Below are positions 42,213 to 51,633 of a stretch of 64,000 bases of DNA, piece after piece; within the stretch, counting starts at the first letter, position 1; each line of letters starts with the position of its first letter. The stretch spans positions 11,147 to 75,146 of the forward strand of contig JBATDG010000033.1 of the NCBI GenBank assembly GCA_049663345.1, read 5' to 3'. Source of the stretch: SZUA-365 sp049663345. Its GTDB lineage: Bacteria > Bacteroidota > Ignavibacteria > SZUA-365. The notes beneath the pieces were generated by a model. The model did no database searches and was not told where the DNA came from. It saw nothing but the letters and a program-made list of their open reading frames with translations. The position numbers were made by a program, and so were the translations under genes.

Positions 42213-43276
42213 CAGGACGTAGTCTTCGGCGCCTTCGCGGTGTACAAGGACTTGATCATGATATCGATGTCCTGAATCAGCTTCTTTTTCTCATACCGCG
42301 GAGCGAAAATAGACCCCTCGATGAAGTATATCCGCTTTTGCTGCTCATCGTAAAACAGGTAGCTGACGAAAGGGCCGCCCATCGAATAATCGCTCATCCG
42401 CCAGAGGCCCTTCATCCGGATGGCGAAGCGATCCTGAAAGTTCATCTCGTCAAACTGCAGATTGTGCACGGAGTCGACAACGACGAAAGCTGAATCATCA
42501 TAGGTGCGGTACAGGATTTCCGTCAGTCGATTTCGGGTTTCATACGCGAATTCATTTGTCAGAAGCGCAGTATTCGTGGTATTGATCCAATGCACCATCA
42601 GCCAGCGCTCAGTTTGGCGGGGCGACTGCCGTCTCAACAGCACGGTATTGATCTCGCTGCTGTCCTTTGCGATGAACCAGCTTTTGATGACAGTGAACGA
42701 AAAGCCGTGTTCGGCGAGCAGCTTTTCCTCGATCTGTTTTTCACGCGGCAGCTCGCGGAGATGCGCGATTTCACGTTCGTCCCACGCCTGCTTGAAATAG
42801 TATTCGAGCTGCTGTGCGTTGGCGGCCATGAAGTCGCGAAGATCACTCATGGATTTCCCGGTGAGATGCACCACCGTCTGTCCGTGATGCCAAAGATCCT
42901 GCTTGACAAAAACATGTTCCTCGCCGCTGCGCACCAAATTCTGTACAGAGGAATCCAGCGCAGTGCGCATGTATTCACCCATGCGGTTCTGAGCATCGAG
43001 CGGCGCGACGATGAGAATATTCCGGTCGCGCTTGTGATCCATCAGTTCGGCAAGTCCGTAGCGCTCCCACCGAAACCACGTTTCCGGCTGTGGTGTAAAA
43101 AATGGCTGTCCGAAGGCGTTTTCTATCACGTCGGAAAGTGCGTCGTAATCGCTGCTGTCGGCGATTATGGTGACAAAATCATTGTCGCCCATCGCGTCAG
43201 TTTTGTTGTCGATGCCACAGGACATCACGCCCAGCAGCAGAAATGCGGTGAGAATAAGGGGAGTCTGGAATTTCAT
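42212..43276 (-). CDS. DUF4837 lipoprotein
   Basis: A 354-residue lipoprotein: signal MKFQTPLILTAFLLLGVMSC, lipid Cys20. The mature part matches the DUF4837 family of Bacteroidota ('IADSSDYDALSDVIENAFGQ', 'LDAQNRMGEYMRTALD', 'RGLWRMSDYSMGGPFVSYLF'-type blocks; here MKGLWRMSDYSMGGPF). Role unknown. Tight linkage to ftsH and lipid genes suggests an envelope function. Four bases separate it from the kinase gene. Confidence 0.86.
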   Translation of the reverse strand: MKFQTPLILTAFLLLGVMSCGIDNKTDAMGDNDFVTIIADSSDYDALSDVIENAFGQPFFTPQPETWFRWERYGLAELMDHKRDRNILIVAPLDAQNRMGEYMRTALDSSVQNLVRSGEEHVFVKQDLWHHGQTVVHLTGKSMSDLRDFMAANAQQLEYYFKQAWDEREIAHLRELPREKQIEEKLLAEHGFSFTVIKSWFIAKDSSEINTVLLRRQSPRQTERWLMVHWINTTNTALLTNEFAYETRNRLTEILYRTYDDSAFVVVDSVHNLQFDEMNFQDRFAIRMKGLWRMSDYSMGGPFVSYLFYDEQQKRIYFIEGSIFAPRYEKKKLIQDIDIMIKSLYTAKAPKTTS

Positions 43277-43280
43277 GTCA

Positions 43281-43952
43281 TCAATCCAGAAGATAGATAT
43301 TCAGTTCCGGCAAAAAGACGATGTACATGAGCCAGAGCGCGGCGCCGATGGCAACCGGGATGGCGAAATTATCGTCGATGATATCAAAGGAAAAGATTTC
43401 AGCCAATGCGCCAACTACTGCGGACACTACGCCAATGACATACTCGACGAACAGATACTGCACTTTCGGGGTCAGTAAAACCACGATGGCAGCGGAGAGA
43501 ACGAAGGCGGAAGAACCCGCAAGTGTTTTGTCGTTGAATTTCCTGGTACCGAATCGCCGGCCCACAAGAGCCGCTGTGGTGTCGGAAATAATCAGGATCG
43601 TGAAGGCGGTAATGGTTATGATCTTCGGAAATAACAGGACGCACACAGTCGCTGAAATCAGCACCCAGCTTGCGCCGTTAAGGGTTTTCTTTTTCAGCGT
43701 CTTTTCGTGAGGCCGCAGCATCCGCCCGAACACCTTGTTATAAAGTTCGAACGTCGGCTTATGAAAGGAACGCAGCAAATCGGCGATGACAAACGCCAGC
43801 ATTATCGGAATTATCAGCGTGAGCGTCATCTGCTTGGACAGGAAATAGTACGTCACCGGAATGGAGAGCGACATCATATGGATGCTTTTCCGGATCAGCT
43901 CGTACTGGAAAGAAACATTGCTGCTGCCGGCAGTTGACTGCGGTTTTTTCAT
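43281..43952 (-). CDS. Diacylglycerol/polyprenol kinase-family membrane protein (SEC59/DGK1/VTE5 type)
   Basis: A 223-residue protein with about six membrane segments. 'NGASWVLISATVCVLLFP' and 'IISDTTAALVGRRFGTRKFN' are the conserved CTP-dependent lipid kinase blocks, followed by 'KTLAGSSAFVLSAAIVV' and 'GALAEIFSFDIIDDNFAIP'. Relatives phosphorylate dolichol, phytol or diacylglycerol using CTP. A polyprenol or phytol salvage role is plausible; substrate not fixed. Its start overlaps the ftsH stop by 4 bases. Confidence 0.88.
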   Translation of the reverse strand: MKKPQSTAGSSNVSFQYELIRKSIHMMSLSIPVTYYFLSKQMTLTLIIPIMLAFVIADLLRSFHKPTFELYNKVFGRMLRPHEKTLKKKTLNGASWVLISATVCVLLFPKIITITAFTILIISDTTAALVGRRFGTRKFNDKTLAGSSAFVLSAAIVVLLTPKVQYLFVEYVIGVVSAVVGALAEIFSFDIIDDNFAIPVAIGAALWLMYIVFLPELNIYLLD

Positions 43953-46108
43953 ACGCCCTTGCCTGTTTCTTTATTTCCTTCCTCTTGACGCTGAATTTCT
44001 TCAACGGCTTTGCGGATTTTATCTGAACGTTCCTGATCAATGCGCAAGCGTTGTTCGCCTTCCTTTCGGGCATCGCCGCCGACGTTCACGTCGTCGTATA
44101 TTTTCCGCGGCGGAAGCGCTTCACCCCGAAGGACGTGATCGATCTCATCGCTGTCGAGAATCTCGCGTTCGAGCAGAGCCTCAGAAAGACGATCAAGCGT
44201 CTCGCGATGCTCGAGCAATAATTCTTCTGCACGCTGCATGCCGCGCAGCACGATCACGCGCACGGATTCGTCAATCGAGATTGCAGTCTGTTCGCTGTAA
44301 TCACGGTGCTGCGAAATTTCACGCCCAAGGAATATCTCTTCCTTCTTCGCACCGAAGGTCATCGGACCAAGTTCGCTCATCCCCCATTCGCATACCATTT
44401 TTCGCGCGAGCGACGTTGCGCGTTCGATGTCGTTGCCGGCACCGGTAGTGAGCTGACCGAAGATGAGAAGCTCGGCTGCGCGTCCGCCCATGGCATACGC
44501 GATCATAGCTTCGAGATATGGTTTGGAATAGGTGTGCTTTTCGTCGATAGGGAGATAGGTGGTCACGCCGAGCGCGCGTCCACGGGGAATAATCGTGACT
44601 TTGTGCACGGGATCGGCTTCGGGAATCATCATCGCGACCAGCACATGCCCCGCCTCGTGATAGGCCGTCATGCGCTTCTCTTCATCCGAAATGATCAGGC
44701 TCTTCCGTTCCATGCCCATCATGATTTTGTCTTTGGCCTCTTCGAAATCGCGCATGGTCACGGCCTTCATGTTGCGGCGCGCGGCATACAAAGCGGATTC
44801 GTTGACGAGGTTGGCCAGATCGGCTCCGGCCAGGCCCGGCGTTCCTTTCGCAAGAACTTCGAGGTCGACGTCCGGATCGAGCGGCACTTTCCGCGTGTGA
44901 ACTTTGAGAATACCGAGGCGTCCTTTGACATCGGGACGATCGACAACGATCTGGCGATCGAAGCGGCCCGGACGCAGAAGCGCAGGGTCCAATACGTCGG
45001 GACGGTTGGTCGCGGCAATGATAATCACGGTTGTGCCCTGCTCGAAACCATCCATTTCCACCAGCAGCTGATTCAGCGTCTGCTCGCGTTCGTCATGACC
45101 GCCGCCGAGTCCAGCACCGCGTTGGCGGCCGACCGCGTCGATTTCATCAATGAACACGATGCAGGGGGAATTCTTCTTGGCATTTTCGAAAAGGTCGCGT
45201 ACGCGGCTGGCGCCAACGCCGACGAACATTTCGACAAACTCCGCTCCGGAGATGGAGAAAAACGGAACCCCGGCTTCGCCTGCCACCGCGCGCGCGAGCA
45301 GCGTTTTACCGGTTCCCGGAGGACCCAGCAGCAGCACTCCGCGCGGAATCTTCCCGCCGAGACGCTGGAACTTGCCCGGTTCCTTGAGAAATTCGATTAC
45401 TTCCTGAAGCTCATATTTCGCCTCGTCGGCACCGGCGACATCGGAAAAATTCACGGTGATGGAATTCTCATTGATCATTTTCGCGCGGCTTTTCCCGAAG
45501 GAGAACAGTCCTTTTTGTCCGCCTGCGCCGCCGCCGCCCTGCATGCGGCGCATAAAGAACAGCCAGACGCCGATGATTAATATCCATGGCAGGAAACCGA
45601 TCAAGGTCTGCGTCCACAGTGAATCCTTTTCCTCGAAAGTCACTTCGATTTCGCGATCGATCCATTGCTGCTGCACGGAAGGATCGACGGCGCCGAGGGT
45701 TACTACGAACTCTGCGTTCGAAACCGACTTGCCCTCCTTTGTCATGAGAGGGATGCTTGAGTTGAGCGTGCCGTGGAGTTCGTAATCGTTAAGGTTGGAC
45801 TTCTTGATCACCGCTTTAACGATTTTCACTTCCGTATCATCGAGCGTTTTCACCTGACCGGTAAGCAGCTTCTCGTACATGGAGTACGAAATCGAAGGAA
45901 TATCGGTTTTCGGATTGAACATGGAAATGGCGGCGAAAACAAGCACGAGCACGAGCAGCCAGGTGAGAATCACCTTGGAATAGCGTGTCCAGTTGTTTTC
46001 TTCCGGCGGTTTGGGGACCTGCCGGTTATCGCGTTTCTGAGGAGGTTTTGAACCGCTGTCGTCGTTTTTGCCGGCCATGAGCCAGCGGGGAGTTATAAGA
46101 TCCTGCAT
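43949..46108 (-). CDS. ftsH: ATP-dependent zinc metalloprotease FtsH
   Basis: A 719-residue membrane AAA+ protease; M11 (46078) is an alternative start. Two membrane helices (~47-63 and ~167-187) flank the periplasmic domain. Walker A GPPGTGKT at 262-269, Walker B 'CIVFIDEIDAVGR', SRH 'NRPDVLDPALLRPGRFDRQ' and the zinc motif HEAGH at 484-488. The C-terminus is charged and helical. It degrades unstable membrane and cytosolic proteins. The order tilS-hpt-ftsH is conserved across many bacteria. Confidence 0.98.
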   Translation of the reverse strand: MQDLITPRWLMAGKNDDSGSKPPQKRDNRQVPKPPEENNWTRYSKVILTWLLVLVLVFAAISMFNPKTDIPSISYSMYEKLLTGQVKTLDDTEVKIVKAVIKKSNLNDYELHGTLNSSIPLMTKEGKSVSNAEFVVTLGAVDPSVQQQWIDREIEVTFEEKDSLWTQTLIGFLPWILIIGVWLFFMRRMQGGGGAGGQKGLFSFGKSRAKMINENSITVNFSDVAGADEAKYELQEVIEFLKEPGKFQRLGGKIPRGVLLLGPPGTGKTLLARAVAGEAGVPFFSISGAEFVEMFVGVGASRVRDLFENAKKNSPCIVFIDEIDAVGRQRGAGLGGGHDEREQTLNQLLVEMDGFEQGTTVIIIAATNRPDVLDPALLRPGRFDRQIVVDRPDVKGRLGILKVHTRKVPLDPDVDLEVLAKGTPGLAGADLANLVNESALYAARRNMKAVTMRDFEEAKDKIMMGMERKSLIISDEEKRMTAYHEAGHVLVAMMIPEADPVHKVTIIPRGRALGVTTYLPIDEKHTYSKPYLEAMIAYAMGGRAAELLIFGQLTTGAGNDIERATSLARKMVCEWGMSELGPMTFGAKKEEIFLGREISQHRDYSEQTAISIDESVRVIVLRGMQRAEELLLEHRETLDRLSEALLEREILDSDEIDHVLRGEALPPRKIYDDVNVGGDARKEGEQRLRIDQERSDKIRKAVEEIQRQEEGNKETGKGV

Positions 46109-46129
46109 GTACGGTATTTATGGAGTGTA

Positions 46130-46711
46130 TTATTCGTTATCTAAAGATCCATCACCGGAGAGTATGTAAATCTCTGGCAGATTGCGCGCCTTTTGCGCGT
46201 AATCGAGCCCGAAACCAACAACAAACTGAGGCGGAATTTCGAAACCGACGTAATCCAGTTTGTGAGCGATTTTCGTACTCGCGGGTTTATGTAACAATGT
46301 AACAATTTTCAGCGAAGCGGGGTGCTTTTTTTCTATCCAATTCTTCATGAAGTCGATGGAATAACCTGTATCGACGATATCTTCCACCAATACGATATGC
46401 CTGCCTTCAACCTCACAATTCAGATCCTTAACCATCCGGACCTGACCCGAAGAAATCTTGCTTTCACCGTAGCTGGAAAGCTTGAGGAAATCCACCTCGC
46501 AATCGATTGTGACCTGACGGATGAGATCAGCGAAAAACATAAATGCGCCGTTCAGCACACAGATGAAAATCGGTGTGTTGCCATCCATTTCGCGATTGAT
46601 CTGTTCGGCGATTTCGCCTATGCGTGCCCGCAGTTTGTCAACAGTGATATATGGGATGAACTCGTCACCCTTGATTTCGATGCTCGGAGGGGAATGAAAG
46701 TCAGAAGTCAT
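46130..46711 (-). CDS. hpt: Hypoxanthine phosphoribosyltransferase
   Basis: A 193-residue purine salvage enzyme converting hypoxanthine or guanine plus PRPP to IMP or GMP. The PRPP motif is 'HIVLVEDIVDTGYSI' (105-119); 'FICVLNGAFMFFADLIRQ' and 'LKLSSYGES' are the other conserved blocks. The ATG at 46711 lies inside the end of tilS (11-bp overlap); the longer upstream frame only shadows tilS. Twenty-one bases separate it from ftsH. Confidence 0.96.
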   Translation of the reverse strand: MTSDFHSPPSIEIKGDEFIPYITVDKLRARIGEIAEQINREMDGNTPIFICVLNGAFMFFADLIRQVTIDCEVDFLKLSSYGESKISSGQVRMVKDLNCEVEGRHIVLVEDIVDTGYSIDFMKNWIEKKHPASLKIVTLLHKPASTKIAHKLDYVGFEIPPQFVVGFGLDYAQKARNLPEIYILSGDGSLDNE

Positions 46712-48116
46712 ACGTGTTCGCTGCCGGTGAAAGAGAAATGTTATCATCGATCGTGATGCGAAGCCGGGCAATGTGCCGACTTGAGGGTCCGATAGCCGCA
46801 TGCTGGGCGAGGCGAAGCCCGCAAACCCAGATGATGCCAGCCGCTCCCTCAAGCACCGGTATCCGCCGGCGCCTCGCGAGGGGAAAACCGCTGTCGGCAA
46901 GGAAGCTCCCCACCGTTTTCTCGTGCCCGAACCCAAATGGTTCGAAACGGTCGTCTGCGGTCCAGTGCCTCAGACGCAGCTGCCTTCCGGTCGCATCCAG
47001 GTCTATGAATTCTTCAGACCGGTCGGAAGTGAATTCAGGAGGCTGATTGCCGAGTTCTTCACTCGTGAGCAGCCAGGTACCCCAATTCACAGAACTTCCG
47101 AGCCGAACCCCGACGGGAGGGCGGTCTTCCACTGGAGGAAGCAGGCGGAGTCCGTCCTTTTCACGGAGGGCTGTCACGCCGCTTCTGAGCTGCGCAGTGT
47201 CGCCCGGAGCAGCCTCCATCAGCCGCAGCAGCGAAAAGCTCTCGTCGAGCGAGGCCTCGGTTCCGCGCAATTCATGGAGGGCGAAACGGCAGACTGCTAA
47301 TTTCTCAAATTCAGTGCTGCCATTCAAGGAATTTCCACTTACCATAATTCCGTCTCCGACCTCAGTGATATGGCGGTCGGCGAGCAGGCTTCCGTGCTCC
47401 TTGAGAAAGGATGCGAGGAGAGCGAACAGCTTTGCGCTGTCTCCCAGCGCCTGCACCCAGCCCGGACCAACCACCCGGGTGATCGAAGGACTGACGTGAT
47501 GCCGCAGGGCGTTGCGCCGATACTTGTCGCTGTCATTCGAAGAATCGTGCATCCATTCCACAGACTGCGCTGCAGCCAGATCCTGAATTTCCTGCTGCGC
47601 CACATTGAGAAAAGGCCGCGCTACGCGACCCACGACAGGACGAATTCCGGAGAGTCCTTCCGGACCCGCCCCACGCAGAAAATGTGCGAGAAGTGTTTCG
47701 GCCTGATCCTCGGCATGATGTGCGGTGAGGATCACACTTGCTCCCGCTTCGCCGCACATCTCTTCGAGCGCTTGGTAGCGAAGGCGGCGGGCGACGTCCT
47801 GTACCGAACCGCCGCTGCGCCGGATTTCTCCGTTGACGTCTACTTTTCTGAAAGCGAACCCGGCGTTCAGCTGCATGGCCAGGGAGCGAACGAACTCGAC
47901 CTCCGCATCGGCATCCGGCCGCAAACCGTGATGCACGGTGGCGAGAGTCAGCGAACAATCCCACGAGGCAGCCACGGATGCCATCACATATGCGAGTACA
48001 GTTGAATCGCGTCCCCCGCTTGCGGCGACCACGAAATGCCTGCCTGGGGCGAGAAGTCCTCGTGTGCGAAAGAATTCGACTACCCGGGTTTCGATATGCA
48101 GATGCGTTGCGCTCAC
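46701..48116 (-). CDS. tilS: tRNA(Ile)-lysidine synthase
   Basis: A 471-residue PP-loop ATPase that modifies C34 of the AUA-reading tRNA-Ile. The ATP motif SGGRDS is at 33-38; 'LATVHHGLRPDADAEVEFVR', 'TAHHAEDQAETLLAHFLRGA' and 'SNDSDKYRRNALRHHVSP' are family signatures. The C-terminal half carries the TilS substrate-binding domain ('WTADDRFEPFGFGHEKTVGS'). ATGA overlap with the acidic protein upstream. Confidence 0.96.
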   Translation of the reverse strand: MSATHLHIETRVVEFFRTRGLLAPGRHFVVAASGGRDSTVLAYVMASVAASWDCSLTLATVHHGLRPDADAEVEFVRSLAMQLNAGFAFRKVDVNGEIRRSGGSVQDVARRLRYQALEEMCGEAGASVILTAHHAEDQAETLLAHFLRGAGPEGLSGIRPVVGRVARPFLNVAQQEIQDLAAAQSVEWMHDSSNDSDKYRRNALRHHVSPSITRVVGPGWVQALGDSAKLFALLASFLKEHGSLLADRHITEVGDGIMVSGNSLNGSTEFEKLAVCRFALHELRGTEASLDESFSLLRLMEAAPGDTAQLRSGVTALREKDGLRLLPPVEDRPPVGVRLGSSVNWGTWLLTSEELGNQPPEFTSDRSEEFIDLDATGRQLRLRHWTADDRFEPFGFGHEKTVGSFLADSGFPLARRRRIPVLEGAAGIIWVCGLRLAQHAAIGPSSRHIARLRITIDDNISLSPAANTYDF

Positions 48117-48649
48117 TGCTCCATTTCGTCCGAATCCATTTCGTAGAAATCCGCTTCCTCCGAATCGATATCATCAGAATCTCTTTCTTCAGAATCCATG
48201 CCGTAGGATTCCACTTCCCCGTCGCTTTCTTCATTCTGCAGCACATCGAGTTCAAGATTCTTCAGCGCGGAAAAATCTTCGGCCAGCGCGAGAAGATTTT
48301 TCAATCCGTTTTCATTAACCTCGAGGGCATGCCGTTCGACCGTCGACCGGAAATCTTCTTCTGCATCGGCGACGAACGCACTCACCATTCCATGAAAATC
48401 GTTGACGGCCCGGGAAAATTCCTGCTCCAGTTTTTCAAAGAGCTCGGATTCCTGTGTCTGCCGCTGGACTGTCAAATACAGATTGCGCAAATATTTTCCA
48501 TGGAAGGCCAACGCACCAAGCGCTTCCTGTTTCCCGCTATTTTGCGCATGCTGCATGAATGAAGCGAACAGCGCTTCATCGCGAAGTCCGTCTGTGGTGT
48601 ACTGCTGCAAAACCTCGAGAATCATCTCTACTTGCGGGGAAATATCCAT
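48113..48649 (-). CDS. Hypothetical protein with acidic Asp/Ser/Glu-repeat tail
   Basis: A 178-residue soluble protein I do not recognise. The first ~145 residues are predicted mostly helical ('VEMILEVLQQYTTDGLRDEA', 'LRNLYLTVQRQTQESELFEK'). The last ~33 residues are highly acidic with short repeats of DSEE/DSDE spaced by Tyr or Met. The repeat at DNA level is roughly 24-27 nt. It is the first gene of the tilS operon and overlaps tilS by 4 bases. The tail may mimic nucleic acid or bind a basic partner such as tRNA-binding surfaces; this is speculation. Confidence 0.72.
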   Translation of the reverse strand: MDISPQVEMILEVLQQYTTDGLRDEALFASFMQHAQNSGKQEALGALAFHGKYLRNLYLTVQRQTQESELFEKLEQEFSRAVNDFHGMVSAFVADAEEDFRSTVERHALEVNENGLKNLLALAEDFSALKNLELDVLQNEESDGEVESYGMDSEERDSDDIDSEEADFYEMDSDEMEQ

Positions 48650-48897
48650 TGCGGCGTCCTTTCATTCGTTGGAGATCCATGCAAAGTACGGAAAAAGGCG
48701 GTTCCACCCATAGAAAATGGGAATGCGGGTTGCACGCACATGCTTCAGGAAGCAGAGAGAACGAGCATAGGCAGAAATGGGAGAAGGAACAGCTGAGGGA
48801 CGCCGTGTGTACAAAGAGGCTGTGCGCAAGATTCACGCCACCACGAACAGCTGTAACTCCATTGGTTTTGTTGCATTTCTAGCGATAAAAAAGTAGT

Positions 48898-48926
48898 TTG
48901 ACGTCTTGATGGTACCTCGGTTTAAG
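48898..48926 (+). promoter_or_regulatory. Putative promoter of the GH57-like gene
   Basis: TTGACG, a 17-bp spacer and TTTAAG resemble a primary sigma promoter about 47 bases before the start. GGAG lies 6 bases before the ATG. The rest of the 48650-48972 gap shows no gene. Confidence 0.35.
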
Positions 48927-48972
48927 AGCCCCAAGTTTATTCTATCTCTTCAATAGCCTTCGCGGAGTATTA

Positions 48973-51555
48973 ATGAGACGCAGTTCCCTCCACCTGCTGG
49001 TTGCATTTCTGTTTGTATCCGTATTCGCCAACGCCCAGCCAAGCAAAACGGCTGAAGGCATATCCTTCGTATTTGCGAATGCCGAGGCCTCTTCGGTATC
49101 GCTGGTCGGCGATTTCAATGCATGGTCAACGGAAGCGCATCCGATGAGCAAGGCGGGCGACGGTACCTGGTCAGTAACCGTTCCTCTGCTTTCCGGTACC
49201 TACCAGTACGCGTTCTCTGTCGACGGCAGCCGTATCGAAATGGATCCGAGCAATCCTCTCACTTTCGAGTCCATTGATGGCCGCCAACTCAATTCTCTCG
49301 TCTCTGTGGCTGACGACGGAAGCCTCCTTACCCAAGGCTATCCTGTTCGGATGAACTTAGATGATAATTACCAGAAAAAGGGCGGGACAGTCTATCTGAA
49401 CATCGTCTTCCGGCATCATGTACCTCTGTACTACAGCTCGGAGGTTGATCGCATTGAGGCGCCGTTTGTTCGCCAGCATGCGCTGCGCGACTATTTCCAG
49501 ATGGCCGATGTGATTCAGCGCTACCCCAACGTGCATGCCACGGTGGTGCTCTCTCCGACCCTGCTCTGGCAGGTTCAGGAAGTCTACGTCAAACGTCTCG
49601 AACCATATATCAAAAAATATCGCGCGATGAATCCATCGACGGCTGAAATCGATGGCCCACGTTTCCTCCGCGAAATGAAGGGCAAGACCGATCCCTGGAT
49701 CGATGCATGCCTGACGCCTGCCGAACAGCTGAGCGAAACTGACAAAGAATGGTTATACAAGAAAGAGTGGAATGCTTTCACCATGAGCCAGGTGCGCCTG
49801 TATCGCTTCCCAGAGTTGATGGAGCTGTATACCAAATGGCGCGATGCAAACGGCAATCCCAATTATTCCGTCGACGAACTCCGCCTCCTGAAGTTCTTCG
49901 CCATCTTCGCAAATTTCGACAGCGAGTTCTACGAGCGCCGCGTGTCCCTGATCCAGACGGGAACGCGCATCTACCGTTCGCTGGATCTGCGTGATCTGGT
50001 CTCCTTCCGCAGCGATGGCAAATATTATCTCAAACGCGCGATCACTGAAGAAGACTGCCAGCGCATCGTCGCTTCCGCATGGTACGTTATGGCCAGCATC
50101 CAGCCGGCATTCGATAAAACGAAATTCGACAACCGCGCAATGATCGGGCAACTCGAGCTGGCCGCGACCTCCTACTCCGATGCCATCCTTCCTCTGCTGA
50201 TCAATTCCGATGTTGCAAAGCAGGCAGATCCGGCTATCGGACTTCCAGCCGCATACAAGCATCCCGAGGACGCGGACGCTCAGTTGAAAATGGGCATCGC
50301 CGCCTACCAGAAATATTTCAACATCACCCCGACAGGTTATGTGGCTCCTTACGGTGCCATCTCCCCGGCGGTGATTCCTCTTCTCCAGGAAAATGGCTTC
50401 GAGTATTTCATTTCCGACGAACAGGTCCTGAACAACAGTTCTCCGAAAAACCTGCCCAGCACGCTGCCTTATTCGGTGACGGTCGATGGCAAGAAGATGT
50501 ACGGCGCGTTTTCCAATGCTCTGATGACAAACCGCATCAATTGGAGCTATCGCAATTACTACGCTGAAAATGCCGCCAACGATTTCATCAATAACGTGCT
50601 TTCGATGGCGCCGAATAATCCGAAAAAGCATGCGCTCGTAACGGTAGTGATCGACGGTGACGATGCCTGGCAGCATTATCAGCGCGACATCGACGGCAAG
50701 GGAATCATGAATGGCGTGTACCGCAAACTCAACAAGCTGTTTAAGAACCGCGCCATTGTGTCGGTCACGATGAGTGAGTACGTCAAGGGCAACCGTATGC
50801 GCGGTGTCCCTGCGAATAAAGTTGAGGATTTCGAAACGATCAAGGAACTCGCACCGGGCTCACGCTTCAACGGCAAATTCAACATGTGGATTGGCAGCCG
50901 TGAGATGAATAAGGCATGGGATTACCTGCGCCAAACCCGTACAGACCTCGGCGCGAGCGCAGCAGCAGTGACTTCGGTCGAGTATCTCGACAACTTCACC
51001 AAGCAGCCGATGAACTTCTTCTACGGCGCGACAAGCCCGCATTGGATGGAAACGTTTAATAGCAGTTCGCTGCAAAAAATGAATCCGAAGCCGTTCGAGC
51101 TTATGTTCCGCAACATGCTGAGCGAAAGCTACGTGATCGCCGGCATGCCGAAACCGACCAAATTTGATGCCTTCGTGAATGCTGCGGACTTCACTCCCGC
51201 ATGGAGCGCACCCCGCAAGCGCACCACCGTTACCTTCCTGTGCAAGCTCGTCGATCGCGAAGCTATCACTTCCGTGTTCCTCGCTGGAAACCGTAAAGAA
51301 CTCGCCAACATGGAACCGAATACTGTCCGCATGTGGGACAACGGCGAAAACGGCGATAAGAATTATGGCGACAACCAGTGGACGCTGATCATCGAGATGG
51401 ATGCAGGCGACCTGCTTTACAAGTACACCAACTCCGGCGGCCAGGGCACCTGGGACGGCGCCGAGACTTTCCCCGACGAATGGCGTCGCATCAAGATCGA
51501 AGGCGACAAGATGACGATCGAAGATATCTTCGCCCGCATCAAGAACAAGTATTAA
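48973..51555 (+). CDS. Secreted GH57-like protein with CBM48 and CBM20-type domains, catalytic residues lost
   Basis: 860 residues with signal peptide MRRSSLHLLVAFLFVSVFANAQ. N-terminal CBM48-like domain (~28-110, 'SLVGDFNAWSTEAHPMSK'), a GH57 amylopullulanase-type barrel (~140-690) and a C-terminal starch-binding-like domain (~740-840, 'VFLAGNRKELANM'). The catalytic motifs are changed: motif 1 reads FRHHVPLY instead of HMHQPLY, motif 2 has SDAILPLL instead of HPILPLL, the nucleophile Glu position is Tyr460 ('GYVAPYGAIS' where active enzymes have WPAEGS), and the acid motif is DGDDAWQHY instead of DGENAWEYY. Glycan binding without hydrolysis, or a different chemistry, is likely. It is terminated separately. 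Confidence 0.85.
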   Translation: MRRSSLHLLVAFLFVSVFANAQPSKTAEGISFVFANAEASSVSLVGDFNAWSTEAHPMSKAGDGTWSVTVPLLSGTYQYAFSVDGSRIEMDPSNPLTFESIDGRQLNSLVSVADDGSLLTQGYPVRMNLDDNYQKKGGTVYLNIVFRHHVPLYYSSEVDRIEAPFVRQHALRDYFQMADVIQRYPNVHATVVLSPTLLWQVQEVYVKRLEPYIKKYRAMNPSTAEIDGPRFLREMKGKTDPWIDACLTPAEQLSETDKEWLYKKEWNAFTMSQVRLYRFPELMELYTKWRDANGNPNYSVDELRLLKFFAIFANFDSEFYERRVSLIQTGTRIYRSLDLRDLVSFRSDGKYYLKRAITEEDCQRIVASAWYVMASIQPAFDKTKFDNRAMIGQLELAATSYSDAILPLLINSDVAKQADPAIGLPAAYKHPEDADAQLKMGIAAYQKYFNITPTGYVAPYGAISPAVIPLLQENGFEYFISDEQVLNNSSPKNLPSTLPYSVTVDGKKMYGAFSNALMTNRINWSYRNYYAENAANDFINNVLSMAPNNPKKHALVTVVIDGDDAWQHYQRDIDGKGIMNGVYRKLNKLFKNRAIVSVTMSEYVKGNRMRGVPANKVEDFETIKELAPGSRFNGKFNMWIGSREMNKAWDYLRQTRTDLGASAAAVTSVEYLDNFTKQPMNFFYGATSPHWMETFNSSSLQKMNPKPFELMFRNMLSESYVIAGMPKPTKFDAFVNAADFTPAWSAPRKRTTVTFLCKLVDREAITSVFLAGNRKELANMEPNTVRMWDNGENGDKNYGDNQWTLIIEMDAGDLLYKYTNSGGQGTWDGAETFPDEWRRIKIEGDKMTIEDIFARIKNKY

Positions 51556-51572
51556 TCCGTACGCGGAACAGT

Positions 51573-51607
51573 GAGGCTGTCTCGACTGGAGGCAGCCTCT
51601 TTTTTTT
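51573..51607 (+). terminator. Rho-independent terminator of the GH57-like gene
   Basis: GAGGCTG (51573-51579) pairs with CAGCCTC (51593-51599), followed by eight T residues. It lies 18 bases after the stop and 27 bases before the next start. Confidence 0.92.
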
Positions 51608-51633
51608 ACCCTCGAACGCAAGTCGCGAGTACT

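Noticed and set aside
46712..46936. N-terminal extension of hpt
   Set aside because: Lies fully inside tilS in another frame; Hpt homology begins just after the ATG at 46711.
48973..51555. Active GH57 amylopullulanase
   Set aside because: Overall similarity is good, but the nucleophile Glu and residues of the other catalytic motifs are replaced.
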